The translations under genes and the position numbers were made by a program. Shown here in pieces: positions 1 through 5,158 of a DNA stretch of 7,742 bases. A model generated the notes under the pieces. The model was not told the DNA's origin and searched no databases. It worked only from the letters and a program-made list of their open reading frames with translations. The stretch comes from an uncultured Clostridia bacterium. GTDB lineage: Bacteria > Bacillota > Clostridia > Oscillospirales > Acutalibacteraceae. Location of the stretch: the NCBI GenBank assembly GCA_947626485.1, contig CANQSG010000095.1, positions 1-7,742 on the forward strand. The letters are read 5' to 3'. Within the stretch, counting starts at the first letter, position 1. Each line of letters opens with the position of its first letter.

Positions 1-63
1 TGAAGGAACGTCGCCGAGCGCGCCCGGTGGGCGATGCAGCGAGGCGAGGTTCGCGCCGCGGTC

Positions 64-108
64 AAAAAAGCCGAGGAATAGCGCCGGCAGGCGCCCGAGA
101 GCTTTTTT
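64..108. terminator. Bidirectional hairpin terminator downstream of the BlaI/BlaR1-type operon
   Basis: The outer arms AAAAAAGC (64-71) and GCTTTTTT (101-108) are complementary. Inside them GCGCC (81-85) pairs with GGCGC (90-94) around a GGCA loop. Read on either strand, the structure ends in GC followed by six T, so it can stop transcription from both sides. It lies about 80 bases beyond the stop codon of the last gene of the minus-strand operon. It could also serve a plus-strand gene to the left of the window. Bases 1-63 show no supportable gene. The unpaired stretch between the inner and outer stems makes it imperfect as a classical terminator. Confidence 0.5.
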
Positions 109-129
109 GGGCACCGCAAGAGTTGAGGT

Positions 130-144
130 GTCCGCTTCGCGGAC
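130..144. repeat. Palindromic mini-repeat, 6-bp stem with TTC loop (copy 1)
   Basis: GTCCGC and GCGGAC form a perfect 6-bp stem around a TTC triloop. The same 15-mer occurs at 5053-5067, and a one-mismatch copy lies on the minus strand at 3363-3377. Copies 1 and 2 are both preceded by GT, and all three lie between gene clusters. This points to a dispersed palindromic element of the genome rather than to a gene-specific signal. Confidence 0.7.
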
Positions 145-185
145 TTCCTTATAATAATTTTATGTACAACATATTTCGAATTATT

Positions 186-761
186 TCATCCCGGTTCATT
201 ATTCGCGGGTAAACATCTTCTCAGGCTGAATAATGCTATCATCAAACAGATTGCAATGATTAGATAAACGATGGCCATAAGGATGGAAAGGAATGTCCAT
301 ATTGCCATCAGCCGAGAATGAAAATGCGGGATTATCGTCATTGCTGTCAGGATTACGGTTTGTATTGTCCTGTATCGCAAAAGCTTGGAATCCAGTTCAT
401 ACCCTTCCGGTTGGTATTTTGCTGCGATGGAAGCGAGGTTCGTAAGAAGCTGAAAATGGAAGTAAAGATTCACCAAACTGATGAGAACATCCGGGAACTG
501 CCACAATCCGTCAAGTTCATACGAAAACCAGCCGGCCAACCAATCTATCCCATGCCACATCGCAAGAATAACGCCTAACGTAGAAAGTAACGACAGCTCG
601 CGCTCCTCATCCTGCAAACAACGGATAGCCGATAAAAACAGCAGGTATCCTATAAATGCGGGTAAAATGCTGACATTGTTAATTTTGAAATCAATGTAGA
701 TAAAGAAATAACCCCACGCAGCCCTTGAAATGCCATCATACAGGTTTCGGTAGTCAGTCAT
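186..761 (-). CDS. Small polytopic membrane protein, third gene of the BlaI/BlaR1-type operon
   Basis: This 191-residue protein is not assigned to a named family here. It is dominated by hydrophobic segments near residues 31-47, 58-78, 89-113, 132-147 and 152-178. It is therefore probably an integral membrane protein with four or five spans, a short charged loop (DEERE, 51-55) and a polar tail. Its ATG overlaps the stop codon of the upstream M56 gene in an ATGA, so the two are translationally coupled. AGGAAGGGG at 769-777 is a good ribosome site seven bases before the start. From context it is expected to be co-expressed with the repressor and the peptidase. It could be an accessory to the sensor or the effector the system protects with; neither is shown by sequence. 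No catalytic motif is visible. Confidence 0.8.
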   Translation of the reverse strand: MTDYRNLYDGISRAAWGYFFIYIDFKINNVSILPAFIGYLLFLSAIRCLQDEERELSLLSTLGVILAMWHGIDWLAGWFSYELDGLWQFPDVLISLVNLYFHFQLLTNLASIAAKYQPEGYELDSKLLRYRTIQTVILTAMTIIPHFHSRLMAIWTFLSILMAIVYLIIAICLMIALFSLRRCLPANNEPG

Positions 762-2725
762 TCTCTCGCCCCTTCCTGCAAACGCAAATCAATCTGCGCC
801 GTCAGCGTATCGTTTATATACAGATCGGCCGCATAGTATTCCGGAAGCACGTTGTCTCGCACCGGATCAAAGCTGCCGCCGCTGCCGGGCTGGCAGAACG
901 TCGGCTCCAAGCCGGAATTTGCTATGCAGCTGAACCACGTTTCTCCGTCACTGCTGCCACCCGAAGAATCTCCGACTGCTGCGTGTAAATGTTCAGGACG
1001 CTCCTCGCCGGCAAAAACCGGCGCAACGGACAGACCGATTTGTCGGATCCCGTTCCTTTCGGATTCGGTTCCGAGATGCGTCAGGTTGCTGAACTGCGTT
1101 CGAAAGGCTGATGAAAATTCGGCGTTTGGCTTGGGCGTCGTATCAAAGGTTGTGTAGGAGCCGAACATAGGACCGGAACCGAACATAAAAAAGGCGTCAT
1201 CGCTTTCGCCCGTCCGATTGTCCACATAATACATCGTCTGCACCGTAAAATCGATCTGAATGTCGGATGCTGTTCCGGAATAGGTAAAGCCCGAAAGAGC
1301 GGGACATCCCCATTCTAAGGATTGCTCTGCAACCGCAATATTACGAAAATCCTCTAAAGGAACCGTTATAAATCTGCCGTTCTCTTTCTCGACGCGGAGT
1401 TTTTGGGCTGCCAAATACAGTTTCTCTTCTTCCTCGGCTTGACCGTCCGGAGGGTAATTCACCCGTATTACCAACAACCCTTCATACATATCCTTTTCGA
1501 TATGCTTCAGGTTATAAATGTAATAGCCGCTGTTGGTTGACGGCCAACTGTTAAGACCGCAATCCCAGATCGGATCAACGGATTCCTCATATTCCTTCGT
1601 ATGCATCTCCTTTACGATATCCGCCTGCATGGAGGCCGGCGCGCACATCGCCCTATACACGCCGTTTTGATCCAAAATCGCTTTTGCATAGGCGTCAAAG
1701 GCGCCGGCGTAGGTAGTGCAGGGCGTACTTCTTGCATATGCCATCGCGATCGGCAGGGAGTTTTCGGAACCGTAAAGGCTTTCCGCCTGTACGCCGCCTG
1801 CCAACGAAAGAATCAAAACGATCATCACACAGCTCGAAACAAGCCCCATGCCGACGGGGTACTTCTTAAATCTGGCGATGGCCTCGATTCGATCCCGGAT
1901 GTTTTTCCGACCGTTGTTTATGCAGGTGCTTCCGGGGGTTTTTACAAATCGGTCATTCGACATTGACAAGAGGATTCGCCCATAGTCCCTGCGTTCCTCG
2001 CCCGCAAGGCATGCAAGAACATACTGGTCGCAGCGCGATTCCATATCATTGATCGCACGATTTGCGCAATAGATAAGCAACGGATTACACCAGTGAATAC
2101 AACGCAGCAGGCATATCACAACGTTCCAAAAAGTATCCCGGTGTTTCAGATGAAAAAGTTCATGTAAAATGATCTTGTCATCGAGCTCGCCTTCCGCCGG
2201 GACTGCCAAGATCGGTCGGATGACGCCGCATACAAACGCGCCGGGAAGACCGGGCACTTCGATTACCTTGCACAGCTTTATTTTATGACCGGCTGCAATC
2301 TGCTGCATACGATCCAACGCTCCGTCGCGCAGTATTGTTCCCTTACTCAGCACATGGCGCAGTCTGACATAGGAAATCATATATTTCGCCGCGAAGAAAA
2401 CAACGCCAAGGACATATAGCACAAATACCCAATCCAAAAACGTCTTAGGTACCGCATTCAAAATCGGAATCGGAAACAAAACCCGTGTAAAGCTGTAATC
2501 ACCAAACCAGCCTTTGATGATCTCGATTACGATCTGCCACCGAAACAGCGTATATCGTCCATGCAGTCCGGTGGGCAGCAATACCATAAGGCCGAGGGCG
2601 CTCCACACAAAGAAATGCCATTTGGGCGGCAGCTTATCCTTGAATAAACCCTTGATGACTAACAGGAATCCGGCGACGCCGGAAGCCGTAAGTGTTTGAA
2701 GCAGAAATCCCCACATGTCAAACAT
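758..2725 (-). CDS. BlaR1-like M56 family membrane metallopeptidase with an unrecognised extracellular domain
   Basis: The 655-residue protein has the BlaR1/MecR1 architecture. Membrane segments lie near residues 8-27, 36-52 and 98-120, followed by a cytoplasmic gluzincin domain and a fourth segment at 292-310. The zinc site is HELFH at 188-192, followed by KHRD (194-197). Glu229 in DMESRCD is the likely third zinc ligand. In the family this protease responds to an outside signal and leads to inactivation of the BlaI-type repressor. The C-terminal outside part (311-655) is not the usual penicillin-binding sensor: no SxxK, SxN or KTG motif is found there. It has six cysteines (336, 361, 389, 474, 600, 611) and a Ser/Gly-rich linker near 587-593. 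The ligand is thus unknown. The start follows the repressor stop by two bases, and its ribosome site GGAGGTG lies inside the end of the repressor gene. At 655 residues it is somewhat longer than typical BlaR1 proteins of about 590-600. Confidence 0.9.
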   Translation of the reverse strand: MFDMWGFLLQTLTASGVAGFLLVIKGLFKDKLPPKWHFFVWSALGLMVLLPTGLHGRYTLFRWQIVIEIIKGWFGDYSFTRVLFPIPILNAVPKTFLDWVFVLYVLGVVFFAAKYMISYVRLRHVLSKGTILRDGALDRMQQIAAGHKIKLCKVIEVPGLPGAFVCGVIRPILAVPAEGELDDKIILHELFHLKHRDTFWNVVICLLRCIHWCNPLLIYCANRAINDMESRCDQYVLACLAGEERRDYGRILLSMSNDRFVKTPGSTCINNGRKNIRDRIEAIARFKKYPVGMGLVSSCVMIVLILSLAGGVQAESLYGSENSLPIAMAYARSTPCTTYAGAFDAYAKAILDQNGVYRAMCAPASMQADIVKEMHTKEYEESVDPIWDCGLNSWPSTNSGYYIYNLKHIEKDMYEGLLVIRVNYPPDGQAEEEEKLYLAAQKLRVEKENGRFITVPLEDFRNIAVAEQSLEWGCPALSGFTYSGTASDIQIDFTVQTMYYVDNRTGESDDAFFMFGSGPMFGSYTTFDTTPKPNAEFSSAFRTQFSNLTHLGTESERNGIRQIGLSVAPVFAGEERPEHLHAAVGDSSGGSSDGETWFSCIANSGLEPTFCQPGSGGSFDPVRDNVLPEYYAADLYINDTLTAQIDLRLQEGARE

Positions 2726-2727
2726 TT

Positions 2728-3090
2728 TTACACCTCCATATCATCGAGGAGCTTGCGCAGCTTTTCCCTTTCTTCCGGAGAGATCGGTTCTTCTTTCAAA
2801 AAAGCGGCAATCAAATCTCCGGTCGAGCCGCTGTATACTCTGTTGAGAAAGCTCTGACGCTCCTGCTGTTGGCAGCTCCCTCTGTCAAGCGTTGCGTGAT
2901 ACGTATGCGGAAATGTCTCTTTGTCGATCCGCACCAATCCCTTTGCTTCCATACGGGTCAGATAAGTATGCACCGTGTTTCTGCTCCAACCGGTATCCGG
3001 GAGCAAGATATTAACGACCGTCCCAAGCTCTGCACCGCCTGTTTCCCAAAGAGCATTGAGTACCGTCCATTCCCGTTCAGACAGTTTCAT
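2728..3090 (-). CDS. BlaI/MecI-family winged-helix transcriptional repressor
   Basis: This 120-residue protein matches the BlaI/MecI/CopY repressor family in length and order. The N terminus (LSEREWTVLNALWE) opens a winged helix. The recognition helix lies near residues 35-50 (WSRNTVHTYLTRMEAKG) and the wing at 51-68. The C-terminal helices (about 88-118, with ISPEEREKLRKLL) form the dimer part. Family members bind TACA/TGTA palindromes as dimers and are inactivated when the partner M56 protease is triggered. The Asn-Phe cleavage pair of staphylococcal BlaI is not obvious; the nearest region reads IAAFLKE (94-100). AGGAGG at 3099-3104 lies eight bases before the ATG and touches the operator, so the gene is probably autoregulated. 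It is first in a three-gene operon, two bases ahead of the peptidase gene. Confidence 0.93.
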   Translation of the reverse strand: MKLSEREWTVLNALWETGGAELGTVVNILLPDTGWSRNTVHTYLTRMEAKGLVRIDKETFPHTYHATLDRGSCQQQERQSFLNRVYSGSTGDLIAAFLKEEPISPEEREKLRKLLDDMEV

Positions 3091-3100
3091 CTCCCGCGCC

Positions 3101-3142
3101 TCCTACAGGTGTAGTATCTTTCTATATACTACACCTGTAGGA
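3101..3142. promoter_or_regulatory. Paired BlaI-type operator in a 17-bp perfect inverted repeat
   Basis: TCCTACAGGTGTAGTAT (3101-3117) is repeated in reverse complement at 3126-3142 with eight bases between. Each arm holds its own dyad: TACAGGTGTA at 3104-3113 and TACACCTGTA at 3130-3139. TACA-N2-TGTA agrees with the operator core known for BlaI/MecI. The right arm covers the spacer and -10 of the minus-strand promoter. The left arm covers the early transcript up to the ribosome site. Two repressor dimers could therefore block both initiation and escape. Confidence 0.88.
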
Positions 3143-3154
3143 ACTGTTTGTCAA
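3126..3154 (-). promoter_or_regulatory. Promoter of the BlaI/BlaR1-type operon
   Basis: On the minus strand a perfect -35 TTGACA (3154-3149) is followed after 17 bases by TAGTAT (3131-3126) as -10. Initiation near 3119 would give a leader of about 30 bases. The -10 and most of the spacer lie within the operator arm, as expected for a repressed promoter. Confidence 0.78.
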
Positions 3155-3186
3155 GGGTATTCCGTGATCGTTCCCAAAAAAGCGAA

Positions 3187-3210
3187 AAGCGCCGCATCGC
3201 TGCGACGCTT
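3187..3210 (-). terminator. Possible hairpin terminator upstream of the operon promoter
   Basis: AAGCG-C-CGCA (3187-3196) pairs with TGCG-A-CGCTT (3201-3210) around a TCGC loop, with one C/A mismatch. On the minus strand the stem is followed by TTCGCTTTTTT, so the T run starts a few bases late. It could back up the stronger minus-strand terminator at 3249-3286 and insulate the operon promoter. Confidence 0.35.
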
Positions 3211-3248
3211 CCTTATCGATCCATGGGAGCTTCCCTCATGCAGATATG

Positions 3249-3286
3249 AAAAAGTCGTCGCGAACGATACTTGCGTCCGCGACGAC
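3249..3286 (-). terminator. Strong minus-strand hairpin terminator
   Basis: The arms 3254-3266 and 3274-3286 pair over 13 bp, with one G-U pair and a seven-base loop (3267-3273). On the minus strand the stem is followed directly by TTTTTC (3253-3248). There is no T run on the plus strand. It would end transcripts coming from the tRNA-Ser side before they enter the regulated operon. Confidence 0.75.
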
Positions 3287-3322
3287 GTGGCGGAGACTAT
3301 AAAAAAGATTTTTTCGGCTTTT

Positions 3323-3365
3323 TGGTGGCAAGACTTGAACCCTCACGATGGAAATTTCAATCGTC
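3323..3365 (-). pseudogene. Degenerate tRNA 3'-end fragment
   Basis: Read on the minus strand, this stretch ends in GGGTTCAAGTC-TTGCCACCA. That resembles a T-loop (TTCAAGT) followed by a shortened acceptor strand and an encoded CCA. Upstream, ACGAT and ATCGT flank GAAATTTC, recalling an anticodon arm but with a ten-base loop. The T-stem does not pair (GAGGG against CTTGC), about seven acceptor bases are missing, and the 5' half is replaced by the palindromic repeat at 3363-3377. It therefore cannot be a working tRNA. It is not a copy of the intact tRNA-Ser 3' end, so it is not a simple attachment-site duplicate. It could also be part of a dispersed repeat that merely resembles a tRNA. Confidence 0.4.
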
Positions 3366-3377
3366 TGCGAAGCGGAC
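3363..3377 (-). repeat. Palindromic mini-repeat (copy 3, one mismatch)
   Basis: On the minus strand this reads GTCCGCTTCGCAGAC, differing by one base from the copies at 130-144 and 5053-5067. The preceding bases GGT are shared with copy 1. It abuts the tRNA-like fragment. Confidence 0.6.
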
Positions 3378-3393
3378 ACCGCACCGCCGCGTA

Positions 3394-3428
3394 GTGAAGA
3401 GTGAAGAGTGAAAAGTGAAGAGTGAAAA
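3394..3428. repeat. Tandem heptamer (GTGAAGA/GTGAAAA)5
   Basis: Five consecutive seven-base units read GTGAAGA, GTGAAGA, GTGAAAA, GTGAAGA and GTGAAAA. A related run lies at 5017-5044. In both places the heptamers lie next to a copy of the palindromic mini-repeat and a hairpin terminator, so the parts recur as a composite intergenic element. Confidence 0.8.
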
Positions 3429-3431
3429 AGT

Positions 3432-3465
3432 AAAAATCGACAGAGCTGGCGCTCTGCCGATTTTT
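3432..3465 (-). terminator. Terminator of tRNA-Ser
   Basis: AAAAATCG-A-CAGAGC (3432-3446) pairs with GCTCTG-C-CGATTTTT (3451-3465) around a TGGC loop with a single mismatch. It begins directly after the CCA of the tRNA. On the minus strand it ends CGATTTTTACTTTTTC, which is a good U-tract. The paired A5/T5 make it symmetric. Confidence 0.75.
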
Positions 3466-3556
3466 GGCGGAGAGAAAGGGATTCGAACCCTTGTTGGGGT
3501 ATAAGCCCAAACACGATTTCCAGTCGTGCGCCTTAGACCAGCTCAGCCATCTCTCC
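3465..3556 (-). tRNA. tRNA-Ser (anticodon GGA)
   Basis: The cloverleaf is complete on the minus strand. The acceptor GGAGAGA pairs with TCTCTCC, and the anticodon stem CACGA pairs with TCGTG around CTGGAAA. The anticodon is GGA (plus-strand positions 3519-3521). A long class II variable arm (TTGGG...CCCAA) is present, as expected for serine. The T arm is AAGGG-TTCGAAT-CCCTT. The discriminator is G and CCA is encoded (3467-3465). The body without CCA is 89 bases. It reads codons UCC and UCU. Confidence 0.97.
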
Positions 3557-3575
3557 GTGAACAGCGGTCTCTTCT

Positions 3576-3603
3576 ATTATATCGGTTCGGGCGGAAAAAT
3601 CAA
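3576..3603 (-). promoter_or_regulatory. Promoter of tRNA-Ser
   Basis: On the minus strand a perfect -10 TATAAT lies at 3581-3576. TTGATT (3603-3598) is a fair -35 with a 16-base spacer. Initiation near 3569 would leave a leader of about a dozen bases before the mature 5' end at 3556. Confidence 0.7.
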
Positions 3604-3742
3604 GTCTTTTTTCAAAAAACGTCGCGAAAAATTCCGGCGCGGCGTTCGGGCGGGCGTTCGGGACGGAAGTGCGTTTTGCTTTTTTACTAAATTCTGTCGC
3701 TAATCACGATTTCTGCGTTGTCTTTTCTGTCAGATTTCGCAT

Positions 3743-3771
3743 TTGACATTGTCGCGGCGAGCGTGTATAAT
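3743..3771 (+). promoter_or_regulatory. Consensus sigma-A promoter of the glycosyltransferase gene
   Basis: TTGACA (3743-3748), a 17-base spacer and TATAAT (3766-3771) match the vegetative consensus at all 12 positions. Initiation near 3778 gives an untranslated leader of roughly 80 bases with no recognised riboswitch. The preceding stretch 3604-3742 holds only a short direct repeat (GGCGTTCGGG at 3641-3650 and 3653-3662) and nothing gene-like. Confidence 0.85.
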
Positions 3772-3860
3772 GGAGGCAGAAGGGTCTGGTTTGATTTTGC
3801 CGGGGGTAGGGTCTGCTTCTCGCACTGCCGGAACTGTTTGATCGGGAGAGAAGAAACAGA

Positions 3861-5009
3861 ATGCGCGAAAAAGAGCAACGCATGACAGCAGAACGCGAGA
3901 ATGACGCACAGGACGGAAATGTCCTGCGGGTCGCGCACGTCGTCGGCAAGATGCACACCGGCGGCGTCAAGTCGGTCGTGATGAATTATTATCGCCACAT
4001 CGACCGCAGCGCGATCCAGTTCGATTTCATCGTCGACGCGGATTCGACGCAGATCCCTTATGAAGAGATCGAGCGGCTCGGCGGGCGGGTGTTCGTCGTC
4101 CCGCGGTATGAGCAGCTCCCCAGCTATCTCGCGGCGCTGCGGCGGCTGTTTCGGGAACAGCGTTACCGCATCGTCCACGCCCACATCAACACGCTGAACG
4201 TCTTCCCGCTCTTTGTCGCGTGGTGCTGCGGCGTGCCGGTTCGCATCGCGCACAACCATTCGACGGCGGCGCCGGGCGAGGGCAAGAAGAACTTTTTGAA
4301 ATACACGCTGCGCCCCTTTGCGAAAGTATTCGCGACGCGTTACGCCGCCTGCACCGAGCTCGCCGGCAGATGGCTGTTCGGCAAAAGAACCATGGTGCGC
4401 GGCGACGTGACGATTTTCAACAACGCCATCGAGTGCGACCGCTTTCGCTTTGACGCGCAGGCGAGAAGCGAGACCCGCGCGGCGCTCGGGCTTGCCGACC
4501 GCTTTGTCGTCGGCCATATCGGGCGGTTTTGTTACCAGAAAAATCACCCGTTTTTGATCGACCTGTTCGCGCAGGTGCTCGAACACGAGCCGAACGCCGT
4601 GCTGCTGCTGGTGGGCGAGGGCCCCGACCGGCCGGCGGTCGAGCAGCTGGTCGAAGTGCGCGGGCTGTCCGAACGGATTCGGTTTTTAGGCAACCGGGAC
4701 GACGTCGCCCGGCTCTATTCGGCGATGGACGTCCTCGTCCTGCCGTCGCGCTACGAGGGACTGCCTGTCGTCGGCGTCGAGGCGCAGGCCGCCGGGCTGC
4801 CCTGTATCTTTTCCGACCGCATCACGCCGGCGGTCAAATTGACCGAGCCCGTCGTCTTCCGCAGCCTGACCGACGACCCCGCGCTTTGGGTCGACGCGAT
4901 TCTGCGCGATTGGGGCGAACGAAGCTCCGGCAGCCTGCCGCCGGAATTTGACATCGACCGGCAGGCGGAGAAGATGGGAAAAATCTACAACGAGCTGAGC
5001 TCGTTGTAG
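3861..5009 (+). CDS. GT4-type glycosyltransferase (GT-B fold), EpsF-like
   Basis: This 382-residue enzyme is expected to transfer a sugar from a nucleotide-sugar donor onto a polysaccharide or glycolipid precursor at the inner face of the membrane. The N-terminal acceptor half begins VLRVAHVVGKMHTGGVKSVV (21-40), the usual glycine-rich opening, and contains VHAHIN (105-110) and AHNHS (130-134). The donor half begins VVGHIGRFCYQKNHP (216-230). It continues with LLVGEGP (249-255), IRFLGNRDDV (273-282) and the GT4 Glu-x7-Glu motif E299-GLPVVGV-E307 after VLPSRYEG. There is no signal peptide or membrane segment. The ATG at 3861 has GGGAGAG at 3844-3850; Met8 (3882) is an in-frame alternative with a poorer site. 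No other exopolysaccharide gene is adjacent, so donor and acceptor cannot be named. The last codons form part of the terminator. Confidence 0.93.
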   Translation: MREKEQRMTAERENDAQDGNVLRVAHVVGKMHTGGVKSVVMNYYRHIDRSAIQFDFIVDADSTQIPYEEIERLGGRVFVVPRYEQLPSYLAALRRLFREQRYRIVHAHINTLNVFPLFVAWCCGVPVRIAHNHSTAAPGEGKKNFLKYTLRPFAKVFATRYAACTELAGRWLFGKRTMVRGDVTIFNNAIECDRFRFDAQARSETRAALGLADRFVVGHIGRFCYQKNHPFLIDLFAQVLEHEPNAVLLLVGEGPDRPAVEQLVEVRGLSERIRFLGNRDDVARLYSAMDVLVLPSRYEGLPVVGVEAQAAGLPCIFSDRITPAVKLTEPVVFRSLTDDPALWVDAILRDWGERSSGSLPPEFDIDRQAEKMGKIYNELSSL

Positions 5010-5014
5010 ATTTT
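4980..5014. terminator. 16-bp perfect hairpin terminator overlapping the end of the glycosyltransferase gene
   Basis: AAAATCTACAACGAGC (4980-4995) pairs perfectly with its complement at 4999-5014 around the triloop TGA. The stop codon TAG (5007-5009) lies in the right arm, so the last nine residues and the stop are encoded by the stem. On the plus strand it ends in TTTT; on the minus strand in TTTTT. It can act on both converging genes. Confidence 0.8.
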
Positions 5015-5016
5015 AA

Positions 5017-5044
5017 GTGAAGAACTAAGAGTGAAGAGTGAAAA
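5017..5044. repeat. Heptamer repeat run (GTGAAGA-like), second locus
   Basis: Four units read GTGAAGA, ACTAAGA, GTGAAGA and GTGAAAA. They match the run at 3394-3428 and stand directly before the triloop-hairpin array. Confidence 0.7.
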
Positions 5045-5052
5045 AGTGATGT

Positions 5053-5158
5053 GTCCGCTTCGCGGACGGATATAACATGTGCCCGCAGGGCACGCATCAT
5101 TTGCCCGTAGGGCAAACATCATAGACGAAGTCTGCATCATTACCGAAGGTAACATCAT
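5053..5158. repeat. Array of five triloop hairpins spaced by (A/G)CATCAT
   Basis: Five perfect palindromes, all with three-base loops, follow one another: 5053-5067 (loop TTC), 5079-5093 (GCA), 5101-5115 (GTA), 5123-5133 (GAA) and 5141-5151 (GAA). The first three have 6-bp stems and the last two 4-bp stems. The last four are each followed by a seven-base spacer, alternating GCATCAT, ACATCAT, GCATCAT and ACATCAT. The stems differ in sequence, while spacer and loop size are kept. It is not a CRISPR, since the repeated part is far too short. The final spacer contains the stop codon of the minus-strand oxidoreductase. Read on the minus strand the spacers are ATGATG(T/C). The function is unknown. 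Confidence 0.85.

Noticed and set aside
27..212. Plus-strand reading frame of 61 codons at the left edge
   Set aside because: It crosses the terminator hairpin and the palindromic repeat, lacks a ribosome site, and ends within the 3' end of the opposing gene.
3323..3365. Second functional tRNA gene
   Set aside because: T-stem does not pair, acceptor bases are missing, and there is no 5' half.
3236..3514. Minus-strand reading frame of 92 codons across the repeats and tRNA
   Set aside because: It runs through the terminator, tRNA relic, heptamer repeats and tRNA-Ser 3' end; its translation is only repeat sequence.
3323..3556. Attachment-site duplication of the tRNA-Ser 3' end
   Set aside because: The relic ends TTGCCACCA while tRNA-Ser ends TCTCTCCGCCA; the two are not copies of one core.
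3687..4586. Long minus-strand reading frame (299 codons) opposite the glycosyltransferase gene
   Set aside because: It is antisense to a well-supported GT4 gene, rich in Arg/Asp/Val as expected of a shadow in GC-rich DNA, and shows no family motif or ribosome site.
5053..5158. CRISPR array
   Set aside because: The constant part is only seven bases and the palindromes differ from one another; a CRISPR needs long identical repeats with unique non-palindromic spacers.
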